A stretch of DNA of 64,000 nucleotides from Phoenix dactylifera (lineage: Eukaryota > Streptophyta > Magnoliopsida > Arecales > Arecaceae), in assembly GCF_009389715.1 (NCBI RefSeq), contig NC_052394.1:24241399-24305398 (forward strand), written 5' to 3'. Position 1 is the stretch's first letter. Every line of letters starts with the position of its first letter. Below, one piece after another: positions 11,997 through 24,599 of the stretch. The position numbers and the translations under genes are program-made. Under the pieces are notes generated by a model. That model was given only the letters and a program-made list of their open reading frames with translations. It ran no database searches and was not told where the DNA came from.

Positions 11997-13242
11997 AGGA
12001 GAGGATGATGCGCTTGTATTAATTCGTCGGCTTGTGGCTGCCACGTACCGATCATGAAGACCAATCAGAAGCCGATCAGACTAGCCGACCAAAACAGCTG
12101 ACCAAATCCATCAACAAGCAACAACGACCAATATATCTCCGATTCAAACCTCTTTTAAGTCAACTAAAAATTATTAAAAAAATAGTTATAGTTCCGCTGC
12201 AGATGGTTACAGCTTATCTCGCACGTCAAATAATTATTGCACATCCAACAGTTTACAACATACCCAATCTTTTCGAACAATAGCTCTATACCATCGTTTT
12301 CAGGACCTAGGAAACTTTTAGGTAAAGAAATTCTATGCTATTCTCTCTAGATCCACTTTTAGCTCTCTTAAATCTCTAATTTTTTTTAAAAAATAATCAA
12401 ACTTAGACATCAAAGGATCTTCAACAAAAGAAACCGGCGTCATCGGCGTAACAGCTGCCATGTTTCGGCATCATATACACAGCATGATCAGAGACTTCGC
12501 ATCACATGCCCGAATTGCAAAGAGTTTGCTTACGCAACTTAGAATGTTCATCAACTTAAAACGATTGTATGCATTCTGATACCATCTGCCAATAGTCATG
12601 CATATATGCAGCGAAGGGGAAAAAAAGGAGGGAAAACTATAATTTGTACAGTGAAATTAATCTCTACTGGCGATCCTTTCATGGCGATGGTTGGAGGAAT
12701 ATATATTTTTGGAGATGGGCCCAGTGTGGATCAGACTGACCTTTATACAAGTCCATATTTCTTTATGAATATAGTTTGGGCTGGGCCAAGCCTCACTTTC
12801 TGCTTTGCTGCCCATTTAAATAGGTTGTCATGATGATAACTTTCGCTTATTCACTCTCAAGAATAAAGATCGACTGGCCCCCATGGTACGGCTTTCAACA
12901 GTTAAAAACCGACATAAAATTTTATCCAAAAAAGCAAGAAAAGAGAAGAAAAAAGAAAAAAAAAGCATGGAAATCAAATATCTTCACGGTATTCATGAAC
13001 TTTTCAATGCTCGATGCCTCCTGGCTCCGGCGAAACACACTGCGCAGCTTTACTCATGTACTAAACAATTTAAATCGAAGGGATATATTAAAATAAATAA
13101 CTAGAAAAACCAAATACCAGCATCCATAAGACATATATATGGATCAACTTTTTTTTTTTTTCTCCTTCTTGAGTTCAACAATTAACCAAATTCACTGGCA
13201 TCTCTTCAATCATGCACGGCAGCAATCACGCCCTTGGATTTG
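11997..13242. other. Intergenic, no gene seen
   Basis: AT-rich, with short A-runs (12940-12965) and a T-run at 13149. ORFs here are under 90 residues and lysine- or composition-biased. The last part is presumably the 3' UTR and downstream region of the GPAT gene. Confidence 0.5.
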
Positions 13243-15890
13243 CTAAGTATCCTTCTTCTTGGTTGGGACACGACCATCGGTTCCAGCTAACATGCTGTAC
13301 TTGTCTTTCCTGGTGTAGTTGGTGCACTCAAATCCCAGCGTGCTCCCCAGCACCCGCTGTATATGATTGGCGACCTCTATCGGCGACTTCCCCCCAGTGC
13401 AGGTAAGCTCCGTGGGCAACTGATCGAGGAAAGTGATCTCGTAGGTGGGCCTAGGATTCATAAAGAAGAAGTACGGATCCATGAGTTTCCACCCTCGAAC
13501 AGTCGTGCCATGGAACATGCTCTGCTTGGTGTTGATCGCGACCGGAACAATCCGATCGGTGAGCTCCGCAAACAGCGCACTAAATCTTAGGAGGAAAGGT
13601 TCCCTGCATGTCGTGCCCTCGGGACAAATCACCAGATCCCCTTCCTCCAGCAAGCGTTTGATGTTCGCGGCGTCCTTCTCCCTCTCCCGCGACAACGCCA
13701 CGGCCCTGATAGGGGATATGAGCTCCGAGAACTTGCTGATGCTGTAAGTGACGCAGCTGATCTTGCGGCCGAGTGCGACGGCCGCGACGATGGGGTCGAG
13801 CATGGTCCGATGGTTGCACACGAAGAGAACCCCCGGATGCCCTTTTTTAGGAGGAGGGGGAGGCGTGCCTTTTACGACCAGCTTGATGCCCATGATCTTG
13901 TAGTTGTAGAACACGATGCGCTCTGGAAGAGGGAGGTTGATGTAGACCCTGGTGAGGGCCAGAGCAAAACCGAGAGGCATCCAGAGAAACGTGAGGAGAG
14001 CAACCAGGGGAGTAGGCCGCTGGACCAGCCGTCCATCATGAAGGATGATTGGGCTCAGCAGCTGGTTCTTCGGTACAGGATTGCATTTGCTTTTTGGCAC
14101 CAAGTAAGCCTCCTGTGATGTCAATTGTCAAGCACGCATGCAGGTGCATGCAAAAAAAAAATTACAGGCAATGCTCATCCGGGTATTGTATCGTCCAAAA
14201 CAATCAACATGCAATGATTATTTATGTCTTAGGTGCAGCCTATCCGGCACGACTGTGTTGCTGGCCCTAGCTGAACTTTCCATGGGCATAATATTCCAAA
14301 AAGAGTGGCCCGCATCATTCCAAGTGTGAAATATTATTTCTTGCTGTTCGCTATGATTAATGCTGAAACAGGTCGTACATCTTTGCGTATTATATGTACG
14401 GATGCGCTGTTTCCGCGTTTAGGCTACACCTAATATATTTTACTGTGCGATAACATGGCCGCACTCCATCTCGACGGGTGCCGGATCCGTATCGAATCAG
14501 TAGGATTCCTCGTTGGATTACTTTCATCAGAGTAAATGATTGAATTTTTCAATTTAATCAAACTTTTAGATTAATATATATTCGATTTATACTGCTCTTA
14601 CCTTAATTCGTAATTATTATTTAATACTTTATATCAAAATAAGGGCTCCCTTCCCATCCTTTCTTGGATTTTAAGCAACTGGATTTATGCTAGTCAGATT
14701 TCATAAAACAGTAGAATTGTTTTATCAAAATAAAGGTGGCAGAAATGGGCCGTTCTAATTGGATCGAGGTGGGAAAGCTTATTTAACCCAGCTTTATGTG
14801 CGGACTCTACCACTTTCCAAGATCAAATTCGTTGCGAAGATGCCAGCTTAAACAGTAGAACCCTCCTTCTCTTCTGCTCGAGCTTATAGTTATGTTTCTT
14901 TCTTCAAAGAAACAGGGAAGGAGAAGAAAATAAAAGAAAATTAGAAGCGTACGTCGTGAAGTTATATATATATAAAAAAAAAAAAAGTGCGGGGGGGGGG
15001 GGAATCTATAGCCTCTGGAGCCTAATTAAACATTCGTCGCTGGAATGCCAAAAGCAGCCCGAACAAATCATTTCCCATCGCCGCTAAATGGTTCAGAGTG
15101 CTGACCGGCCGATGGGACTGTGTGATCTGAAACGGTACGGTAGAGCTTCTCGCATATAACCAAGGACTTAATTAATTACAAGAAGTCGAACATGAATGAT
15201 GTCGTTTTACCACTTGCTTAAAGCCTAATGGAAATTAATTAATAAGAAATTTGGGAGAGGGATTTGGGATCAGACCTTGCAAACGGACATGAAGGCATAG
15301 TCGGTCTCTCTGTCCCCGACGCCCAGATCCGGCAAGCGGGTGCCGCATTCTTTCTGGACGGCCTCCTTCTTGAGCCCCCCAACAAGAACTCCAGGTCGCA
15401 TGATGAAGCCCGTCGCCTTTCCCGACTTGGTGACCTCCAGCTCCGTCCCGAAGACCTTGTGGGCCCCGAGAAAGCTCTTGGCGAAAGGCTCCACCATGAC
15501 TCGGGGGCTTGCGGTAACGACGTATCCCTTGCCGCAAGAACCGAACACCCTCCAACTCTCAGGGTGGACGTCCTCGGCATAGAATTTAGGCAGGATGGAG
15601 CGAGCCACCATCTCCACATCTCTCATCTTCAATCCTGCGAAGGAGATGTAGACGAGCATCTGGATGGCCAGAGACTCGGAGAAGAATAGGTAAATGATGC
15701 ACACGAGGGGAAAAGAGGCGAGGAGGACTAGTCCCCTCAGAAGGCTGCCGGCTTCGATGGCGACGAGCATGTAGTAAGGGAAAGCACTTCGAGATATGAG
15801 GAGGGTGCCATCAAGATCAGCAGCTATTGTCTGATCCGCTCTTCCTTCCGAGCTACATTCTCCGATGGGCTTGAATCGATGAGACCCCAT
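13243..15890 (-). CDS. GPAT4: sn-2 glycerol-3-phosphate acyltransferase/phosphatase, GPAT4/6/8 clade
   Basis: Two exons, 15890-15276 and 14112-13243, give 494 residues; Arabidopsis GPAT4 has 503. The first intron (14113-15275) starts with an unusual GTCTGA donor and ends CACAG. The N-terminal half is a HAD-like phosphatase domain with motif I DLDGT (residues 25-29) and motif IV GDRETD (192-197). Hydrophobic segments follow near 38-75. The acyltransferase half carries block I NHRTMLD (His306, Asp311), block [17 protein letters not shown] (from 369) and block IV IVPVAI. In land plants this clade makes 2-monoacylglycerol from glycerol-3-phosphate and omega-oxidised acyl-CoA for cutin, at the ER. 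Both HAD motifs are intact, unlike GPAT5/7, so phosphatase activity is expected. The symbol means GPAT4/6/8-like; the N-terminus (FKPIGECSS, then [10 protein letters not shown]) and the PTKKK tail most resemble GPAT4/8. Confidence 0.93.
14113..15275 (-). other. GPAT intron 1 with poly(A)/poly(G) tract
   Basis: This intron interrupts the codons for Lys205 and Glu206. It contains an adjoining run of about 12 A and about 12 G at 14975-15002, a site prone to sequencing and assembly error. No transposon with clear ends was seen in it. Confidence 0.7.
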
Positions 15891-17315
15891 GTGTGTGCGA
15901 GGAGGAGAGAGGGAGCGAGGAGCTAGCCAGCAAGAGGAGGAGGCGGTGGTGGATCTCTGGGGGATGGAGGAGTATAAATGGGCATGCAGGGAGGTTGGGC
16001 CTACAAACCGCTGCTAGCTAACTTGGAAGGCTTTTAATTCTAGACTCACCATTACCGGTGTCAAATTGCCAATATGCCTCTGGAAGTAACTTAATGAAGC
16101 ACCTAATTGCCTCTGTCATCTACAACGTGGCCGGTTTCAGTTTTTAGCGGACAAGCTTTTGGCTCTCGTTTTTCTTACCTAAGTTTGAAGCGGAAAAAGG
16201 TAGGTATCGACGACGGATGCCTGCATCTCTCTCTCTTTACTCGGCGCTCGGCAAGGCAAAACCTGCACTCACAGGCAAAACTAGCGTAAAAGCCTCGGAA
16301 ACACGGGATAGTGGAGAGAGTAGGTTTCCACCGGTCGGATTTGTTGGTTGGGAAGTAGGAGGATTGTGTGGCCACAGGTCAATTGTTATTTTTAGCAGTG
16401 GTAGGCATCGGGCTTATAATAACGGAACGTGTTCGAAGGTTAGCAATGATCTCATAAATCACGATTAATTGAAAATGTTAGATCAATAAGTACGTCTGGC
16501 GAAACTTTCTTTCTCATTTTATGCACTTCTTAAATTATACTTTGTTATATGGAATTGCCTCTACTGAATTAAAGAAGAGAAGAACAAGACGAAAGAATTC
16601 ATAGAAGGAAAAGGGCTAGGCGTGCTTAAAGTTAAAGAAAGAAAGAGAGATGCGTGCGCATGCAGAGGTATGTATAATTATGGAGGGTGCCTTCATTTTC
16701 ATTCCCAGACGCAAATAGATGTTCGAACAAGCCAGTTAATGTGAAATCAATATCCCTTGCTTCCTTATGCTCGAAGGAGAAGAAAATGACCTCCTTGTAG
16801 AATCACGTACCCTCAGCTGTGTAACAAATAACAACAGGGGTGTTACGGCATGTTAGGCCCATGCTTGCAAGGGTGATTGATACAGGATAGGCTTTCTCCA
16901 GTTTATTGCTGGAGAGTTATCGGAGGCTATTGTCCTGTTGACCATGGTGGCTTGCGAGGCAATTAAAAGATGATGTGGTCCTAGGACGTACGTTACTTAA
17001 ATGCACCTAAAAGAGACATGTTAAGTGAGATGGGCAAGACCGCAGTCTCCTCCCATGGCGATGCAATGACGGCACCGAGTATGGATACCCTTCTTGTTCA
17101 CCAAAATTTGAAAAAATGGACATCTCCCCCTGTTTCCAGCTCACCGCACATGGCTTTGGCCTGGACTTCCACCTAACTTGCCGGAGCATCCTACTAGCAT
17201 TGATGAAGCCCTTTGGGACATCCGACTCGCCCATATCAAATTGATGATTCAATGAATCAGTCCTTCATCTTTTCCTTTGTTGTTTTAGATGATGGCCCAT
17301 ATGCAAGAATCTATA
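15891..17315. other. Intergenic region upstream of the GPAT gene; no gene seen
   Basis: The first 120 bases are purine-rich on the plus strand (15900-15960) and form the presumed 5' UTR and proximal promoter of the GPAT gene. The rest has no supported coding sequence. A minus-strand ORF of 81 residues at 17007-17252 is longer than chance neighbours but shows no known domain and was left uncalled. Confidence 0.5.
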
Positions 17316-17472
17316 TTTAGCCCCACATCAGTTATTCGTCTGAAAGATTTTGGACGAGATCCTAGGCTGCGACAAATGGTATCGAACCGGATCCAGCCTA
17401 TAATTCATCTGGACTAAGAAAAATTGCAGCACCGGTCCACTAAAGCTGAACATCGGCGAATCGTGATGTTTT
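17316..17472 (+). mobile_element. Degraded TRIM retrotransposon fragment
   Basis: The segment aligns by eye with the intact TRIM at 41940-42378. The shared parts are the LTR motif TTTAGCCCCACATCAGTTATTCG (here 17316-17338, split by a few changes), the LTR end region around GAGATCCTAGGCTG, and the PBS-like TGGTATCGAACC at 17377-17388. Internal sequence follows through GGACTAAG, TTGCAGCACCGGTC and AATCGTGATG. The middle of the LTR is deleted and there is no second LTR. A T-run follows directly. Confidence 0.7.
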
Positions 17473-20400
17473 TTTTTTTTTTTTGGATGAGTCTTGGTTG
17501 TGGCACCGTATGGATCTGCTTTTATCTTTATCGTGCATGCTTCTGCTGCCATGAAGAGATGCTGCCTCAGTTAAGCAGAGGCTGTGGCCAGGGGACAATC
17601 CTACGAAAGAAGCAACCAAGCGCTGAAAGCTTTCACTTATCTATATTCGTTTCAAAATTCCGTTGTTTGTAGCTTGATGAATAATTAATTAATTCATTCT
17701 TTCCACCGACAATTACCTTTGAAGACCGAAAATCCCATTTTTGGTTTTCCCCCTTCTCAAGCTTTTCTGGGATTTTCGGTTTTCCTCCTTCTCAAGCTTT
17801 TCTGCTGGCACGAATGAGAGAAGCTCCCCATTCGCAACTCACCATCCAAAATCCAAAAGCTGGAAAATTAATTGTTTGCGCGACCAGTTGATTAAGTAGG
17901 AGAACAAGGAAAATAAAAGGAAAACGGTAACAACTCCATTGGATTTATCCACAAGTTATTATTGCAGCAGGTAGGTGGTTGGAACAGAAAGAGAAAAATG
18001 GGTGCGATTGCTAAAGCATGCAGAGTACTGCAAGAAATGAAATGACAAAACAGAGGCAGGCCCACCAGCATTTAGATGTAGGGTTGTGGGGAGGGAGAGA
18101 GAGAGAGAGGAAAAATTAAGGCCGGGACTCTCATCATCGTGTCAACTGCAGAGATGTTCCATCCTCAGCAGGATGATGGCATGACTCTTTGTCAGGCTTT
18201 GGATCTTAAGCGCACGGTCCGATCACGTACAGTTCGATGGTAGATTGCTGCCGGTATGGTTCCAATGAAAGGCCAAACCCAGAGAATCCACTGCAACAAC
18301 CCACCATGAAGCCAGATTCAGGGCAGGCCCATCGGCAGCAACAGAATAAGATTGCCAAGATGGGATCTCTCGATGTCATGTTGCAGAACTGTTTTTTTTC
18401 TTCTTCTTCTTCTTCTTCTTCTTCTTCTTTTGCAACTTTTCAGGTAAGGAGGTTTCAGATGAGAGTGAGACCCCCCGTTATTTTTATAAATAAAAGAAGA
18501 GAGATAAAAATACAAAGGAGATAGGTTACATAGGTACAACAGTAAGGTAAATCAAGAGAACAATCTGAACAGACTCTCAATAAGCCTCGGCAGAATTTCC
18601 TACGTTCTTGGTCCCATCTTTCTTATTATGTGGTAAGCTCCTTGAATGCGCTTCCTCCAAACTTCCTTCTTTGTTTGCAAAGCAATGAGGTCGCATCCGC
18701 TGATCGCCCACATCGGCGCTCTGAAAACAGGAAAATAATAAAATGAAGGGCGGTCTGAGACCACCAATCTCCTCTCCCGTCTGCAAGCATTTATCTTTCT
18801 ACGGTGCCAGCCTTCTCTCCACTTTCTCGATCCGAACTTGGGCAATCCTAGTGGCTAGAAAGCTTGCAGCTGTTCAACCTTAAACTTCTAATATTTGGAT
18901 AGGGAATCTCACTATGATTCCGGACTTTGGCAGTCCACATAATGTTGCTGATTCTTTGGTTCCATGAAATGAATGCTGCATGCAAGGAAAATTAATCACC
19001 ACTCCTTGAATCGAAAAAATGATGAATAGTATTTTTGAAAATGGACCAATCAGAAATACTTTATGCTATAACATAGCCAGAAATGATAATATTTGATACA
19101 AATTAATTATCGACGATTATGGTGTGAAATAAAATATAAATGACACAATTAATATTTAAATAAAAATTATTATTTTATTAAAAATCATAAAATTATTGAG
19201 GAACATATATTGTATATATTGTAACATTATGTTGCTTAAGATTTAAAGATTTACTATATAATATACCACCGACATATGAGAATTGTGGAACGCATGTTAA
19301 TTGAAGCAATTTATAAAATACAAACATAAATGATCAAATAATGTTGAATACAAAAATAAAAATACGCAGACATATATAAGAAGATCAAATAAATATTATA
19401 GAAAAATAAAAATAAAAAGCAAAATAAAGAGTATAATGTTCCTCATTGAAACACATAAAATAAAAATATAAGAAAAATTGCTAATTAAAAATACAAAATA
19501 TGAATCAAAAATAGGATTAAGAATAACGAAAATGCAACCAAATAAATTACCGGAATAAAATCTTAAATACAAATAAAAACAAAACATCAATTAATAAAAT
19601 AGAAAACTAAAAAAAGTGCAAGAAAATTATAAATCATAATAGTCAAAAAATACTGAAAATAAAATAAATATTAAAAGTTAAAAATAAAATAAAATAAAAA
19701 TATAAGTATAAATATAAATGTAAATAATATTTAATTGGATATGTTTTAATGTATAACTAATCAAATTAAAAATTAAAATTGAGTCGGTGCTCCTTTAGTG
19801 TTCTTTTTATCCATTACACCCAGACAATGGAATAGCATGGCGATTCCCATTTCCTGCCTTCCATCCCTGATTACCATTTCGATTCCTTTACCTTCATGAA
19901 AACCAAACATAGCACAAGGGGCAGTCCAAGTCTGCTATTTCTTCTAAATCTAAAATCATGCATATTGATAAGATGCATCAACGGAACAAGCCAGCAAGGA
20001 AAAATGCAGCTGAAATGTGAAGAAACCGTGATCCTAGATCCACTCAGCAAGTATGTCGCCAACCTAGGAATCAATGGCCATGAAGTATACTTCATGCAAC
20101 TTAACCACCAAACCAAAATGAACACTCAAAAAAAGGGGGCTCTGTCCTATTTTAGGCTTAAGGTTTCATTTTTTTTTCTCTTTCCTCCCTCGACAGGATT
20201 TTATCTATCTATAATTTTCCGGTTGATTTCAAACCCACTGGCAATGGGATTAGGCTCGGCCAGGCTTTGTGCATGTTGCAAAAGTATGACCCAACTTGAA
20301 ACTTGCCGGGGAAAAAATGGTTAATACAGTTATTGAAAATATAGCATGCATTGGTGTCATGACCAAAGGTTTCAGATTTTGCAGATATTTAAATTCATGC

Positions 20401-20540
20401 TCATGTACCATCTTCCAAATTCACTTAAAAACAAACAAAAGAGATTGGTTATAATCTGGGCACAGAATGCAGATGATACATACTAATTTCTGTAAGCCAT
20501 TCATAGATAGCACTGGTTATATGTAGATCCTCGAAGTTTC
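17473..20540. other. Gene-free intergenic region
   Basis: About 3 kb with no supported gene. It holds a short direct duplication of a TTTTCCCCCTTCTCAAGCTTTTCTG-like unit around 17745-17800, a (TTC)n microsatellite at 18400-18429, and a very AT-rich block at 19010-19790 with many short A/T repeats. The last few hundred bases are presumably the 3' flank of the CGI121 gene. Confidence 0.5.
18400..18429 (+). repeat. (TTC)n microsatellite
   Basis: About ten perfect TTC units following a short T run, in intergenic DNA. Confidence 0.9.
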
Positions 20541-23312
20541 TCATAGGGCATCTCGAGCTGCAATCCTGCAGGTGATTGCATCAGCCAGGGAAGATATTGC
20601 CAATTCCTGTGCGGATATTTTGTAGTGCTGTAAAAGATTGAAATAAAAAAAATATATATTATCACTATAGAGAAAAACAAAAGTAGGAAAAATACAGCAT
20701 GTCCCAAATAAATAAATAAATAAAATTCAAACCTTTTGGATCTGTGCATGGTGAGCTCCACCTCCCAATGCTTCCAAATCAATCTCTTTCCCACATATGA
20801 GCTTCTCAATATCCTTCATCTAGCAAAGTTGAAATTCTTTCTTAGTGCAATACTGGACTATTGAAAATTCAAATGCAAATAGAGATATGATTGAACATGA
20901 CATGAAAAGAATATGATGGTTAAAAAAATGGATCACATACAGAAAAATAAGCATCAATCCTCTAATTGAACTTCAACGGGTGATGAACATGTAGGCCTAT
21001 CAAAGTCAGTTCCATATCCATTTTAGATCATGAGGATGTGAGTGGTGCAGGTGGCCCCAGCTTGGATCTTTGGATATCAAGGAAGGAGACGCAACAAGAA
21101 ATTGAAACCATTAAAAAGCCGTGTTGCAGTATCAACAAAACATCATTGTATTGCGGTTTCAAGAATATATCACAACTAACCAAAAAGCTTCCAATGCTAC
21201 TTAAACTTTAGTCTCATTTGTAATCATAGAATTCCACTCAAGTTCTAAAACCTACCATAAATTTCCTCACGACAAAATAAACATGAAGTTATATATTGAG
21301 CAATCACTCACCTTCAATGTTGAAGTATAAGCAAGAAGCACATGTGCCAGTTCATTGACATTATTCATGTATTAAAATAATTTCCAATTCGCATGTTGGT
21401 CATCTGAGAGATTTCACAAAGAAATGGACAGAGCTACGATTAATAGGTACCTCATCATGAGAAGCACCAAAACGAGCTGCAAGAATGTAGGTTGTATCAT
21501 CAGAAATTCCACACCTCTTCAAGGACTCCGTTATCTAGCAAAATATCAAATTTCATACTTCACAGTAATTATTCTGCGGAATAACTGAGATGAAATGTTC
21601 AAGCTAGAATGAACTACAGCAGATCAATACATGCTTAGATCCAGAATAACTATAAACTAGTTCTGAATGAAGAGTATGCGTCGTCAGTGATTCCCTTGAT
21701 TTGGCAATGAGTGCTTTATGCGCTGCTGCTAGAACAGGGAAGACATCTGGTATCTGTTCAATGAGTGATAAGAATAACATCAGGTTAAAATCCGCGCATG
21801 CTCCTTAAATGAAAGGCTGTATACAGGATCACATCTACTATGAATTAGTTACCAGAAGCTCATAACTATAACAAAAAGAAAGGAGCAGAGTATTCTATAA
21901 CATAAATAAAACATGGACAGAATAATCTGAATCTAGTCTTAGTAAATATCATGGGGGTCGAAAGGCATACTAGTGATGCATTGAGAAGTGCTACTTCTGG
22001 TTGTAGCTTTCCGGCCTGCATAGAATCAAGAAGCTCCCTGAAATTTAACAAGCCATATATATTATGATCTTGTCATAACGGTCATTTAAAACTAATAAAT
22101 AAATAACCCCGTTTCACCGAGCTTATTTAAGTCATTTCATCACATGTGACCGATTCTTCATGCCACTGATGTAAGACCTGGGCAAAATGATGTTGATAAA
22201 GAAACACAATAGTAACTACTTTCCAAGCCAGAGCCTCTTATAGCCATATGTGAGATCAGAGGCCCCCAACTACGACCTCACACTTCATGCAAGCCCTTGA
22301 GCTCTCATTAGCTATTTCCCACAAAAGATGCATCAGCTAAAATTTTGCCAACTTTGCGGGTGAGAGATGGAGCATAAACTATGCCACTTCTCAAAGTTTA
22401 TTTGCCTTGCACATTATATATGAACTGTATTCCTCATTGCAACTCTGTGGCTGCAGGAAGAAAGAAAAACCATCGATCCACTATTTAGATAAGGAAGTTA
22501 AGCAACGAGTTGCTGTATTTCATGTTATTGTAAAGGGTAATTCTTTTTGGTTGACCTTCAGATCATAGGAAGGAGAATTTTAAATGTGCAAGCCCTTGCT
22601 CGACGACGACATTTCATATTATGCTGGCTCACCGTCCTGCTCGATCCCTATGCTTTCATTTTTGCATTTTTCCTTGATTATCTTGGTTGGCATATAATCT
22701 AGTTTCATCGAAGTCCTTGTTGTTTCTGTACATTTCTAAAGTGTATGGATAAGATTTCATTCCTTCAGCTTCACCACAATTCGTCCGATGCATGCCCTAA
22801 CCAAGCCACGCTTCTCATTTTTCCATGAGACGCTGATGAAGATGCATCGTCAGTTGATGCGGACATCTCCATGTCATTTTTACATGCGTTCTCATCCTGT
22901 ATCGTAACACCGCATAAATATAATTGGCGGACATGCTTATTGCACGTACCAAGAATTTACGAGATGAATCGTAACAAGCGAAGTGCTATAATCAGACCAC
23001 TCCAACTTAAATTAACTTAATTTTCCAATAATTTTTTGTACGTACTGGAAGATGATCATCTTAATTTAAAAGCAGCAATAATGCGTGACGAGCATGAATC
23101 AAGAACCAGTGAAAGAAAGGTAATGCGAACCCATGATAGAGGAAATACAATAAGCAGGCATAACCATCTTATTTGGCAAAATAGTAGGGAAAATAGAGAA
23201 AAAGAGGGGAGGAAGGAAGGAAGGGGAGGAGAGGGGAGGCCGACTTGCTGTTTGTGACGTCGGTGAAGAGGGCGAGGGAGAAAGTACTCCCGTTCACCTG
23301 GAATTCCTTCAT
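20541..23312 (-). CDS. CGI121: CGI121/TPRKB-type subunit of the EKC/KEOPS tRNA t6A complex
   Basis: Six small exons on the minus strand: 23312-23245, 22037-21971, 21753-21631, 21534-21451, 20819-20733 and 20627-20541. Phases close exactly to 171 residues; plant and animal CGI121/TPRKB proteins are about 175. The first exon gives MKEFQVNGSTFSLALFTDVT, followed by ELLDSMQAGKLQPEVALLNAS. Exon 3 gives IPDVFPVLAAAHKALIAKS, exon 4 ITESLKRCGISDDTTYILAA, and the end is SSLADAITCRIAARDAL. CGI121 binds the Bud32 kinase in KEOPS, which makes N6-threonylcarbamoyl-adenosine at tRNA position 37. The exon 1 donor (GTCGGC) is weak, but it is the only one that joins NSK to ELL in frame. The first intron is about 1.2 kb. 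No single exon exceeds 41 codons, so ORF-based annotation would miss this gene. Confidence 0.92.
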
Positions 23313-23323
23313 TGCTCTCCTCG

Positions 23324-23361
<38 letters not shown>

Positions 23362-24599
23362 CTTCGAGGAAGGTGGAGAGAGGAAACCTCGCTAACGATA
23401 CGACCAGATTAGAGGGAATTCACGCGGTGTGTTGAGCAACGAGGAGGCGAAGCAGCCCCCGGACGGAGAAATTGGATATTAGGGCAGTAAGAGGAAGCTG
23501 GGAGTTTTGCGGGTAATTTGTTGGGGGAGATCCGCACTTGGACCTACAAAGCCCGGACCATCTATGGAAAGTCTGGCCCGAGCCCGACCGGCACGGACTC
23601 GATAAGAAGGTTTTAGCGTGGAGCTGGCCCGGCGAGCCCGGACCATTTCAAACGAAGCAAGATCTGATTATTTTTTTAGTCCGGGCCTGCCCATGAGGTT
23701 GATTGGGCTTGGAGTTACATCAACCCAGCCCATCCCAACCCAACCCAACCAATGTCCGATTTTATATAATATATATTATATATCCTAATATATCATATAA
23801 TATAAAGTATAATATGAAATTATCCTTTCGTTCTCACGGCTGCCGACTTCGGCTTCGATGCCGACAATCTGAACAATGCCGACGACGACGCCCACCGCCT
23901 CCCCTCCTGACCCCCACGTCCCTCTCTCCTCTTACTCCTCCTCCTCCCCCGATCCCACCATAGCCCCCATCCCAATCCCTCGCCAACCCCTTCCCCTCCT
24001 CCGATCCAACCATAGCCCTCCTCCCCCCCTCTGACCCCTCCCATCTTGATCCCCCACCGACTTTTGCCTTTGCCTCCTCCTCTTCCAACCCCGAATCCCC
24101 GTCCCCTGCTGACCCCCTCTCCTCCTCGTCCCCTCCCTGCCATGACCCCTTCCATCCCAATCCACTGCTGCTCCACAATGACGCCCTTCTCCACCCTCGC
24201 CGGTTGAGGCCATGATTCGAGAAACAACCCATGAAGTAGTGGGCTCGGTTCAGGAAAAGAGGCCCGAACGTTGGGCCAGGCTCCAGCCTGTCTAAATGAC
24301 GTGGTTTCTTGGGTGGATCCTAACCCGACCCGCCCATTTAGCAGTAACAATTACGCTATTTAATAATTATTTGTACGTTATTTTCATTTCAGGGCGTCCA
24401 GGTTGCACCTATCTATTTTATAGCTAGTCCGAGCCGGTCGTGAAATCAGTTGGGTCTCAAATTTCTGCCCCAGTGTGGCCACCCTCGCGGTTGAATAAAA
24501 TTTGCCCAACTATGCTATGTACCCGGCACATCCATCAGCCTTTCCGCATAGGATGTAGGTGTTCCTTCATCTGAAGAGAGATTTATGCCCACACCTCGA
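23313..24599. other. Upstream of CGI121: CT microsatellite and GC-rich low-complexity DNA
   Basis: A (TC)n tract at 23326-23359 lies just upstream of the CGI121 start, in the likely 5' UTR or promoter. From 23530 to 24330 the DNA is GC-rich with repeated CCCGGACC / GGGCCNGGC / CAACCCAACCC phrases. Long ORFs appear on both strands (Pro/Ser-rich on plus, Gly/Glu-rich on minus). That pattern reflects composition, and no gene is called. Confidence 0.5.
23326..23359 (+). repeat. (TC)n microsatellite at the CGI121 5' end
   Basis: About seventeen CT units, fourteen bases upstream of the predicted CGI121 start codon on the minus strand, where it reads as GA repeats in the leader. Confidence 0.9.

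Noticed and set aside
23820-24350. Long Gly/Glu-rich (minus) and Pro/Ser-rich (plus) ORFs
   Set aside because: Both strands are open because of skewed composition; no splice context or domain supports a gene.
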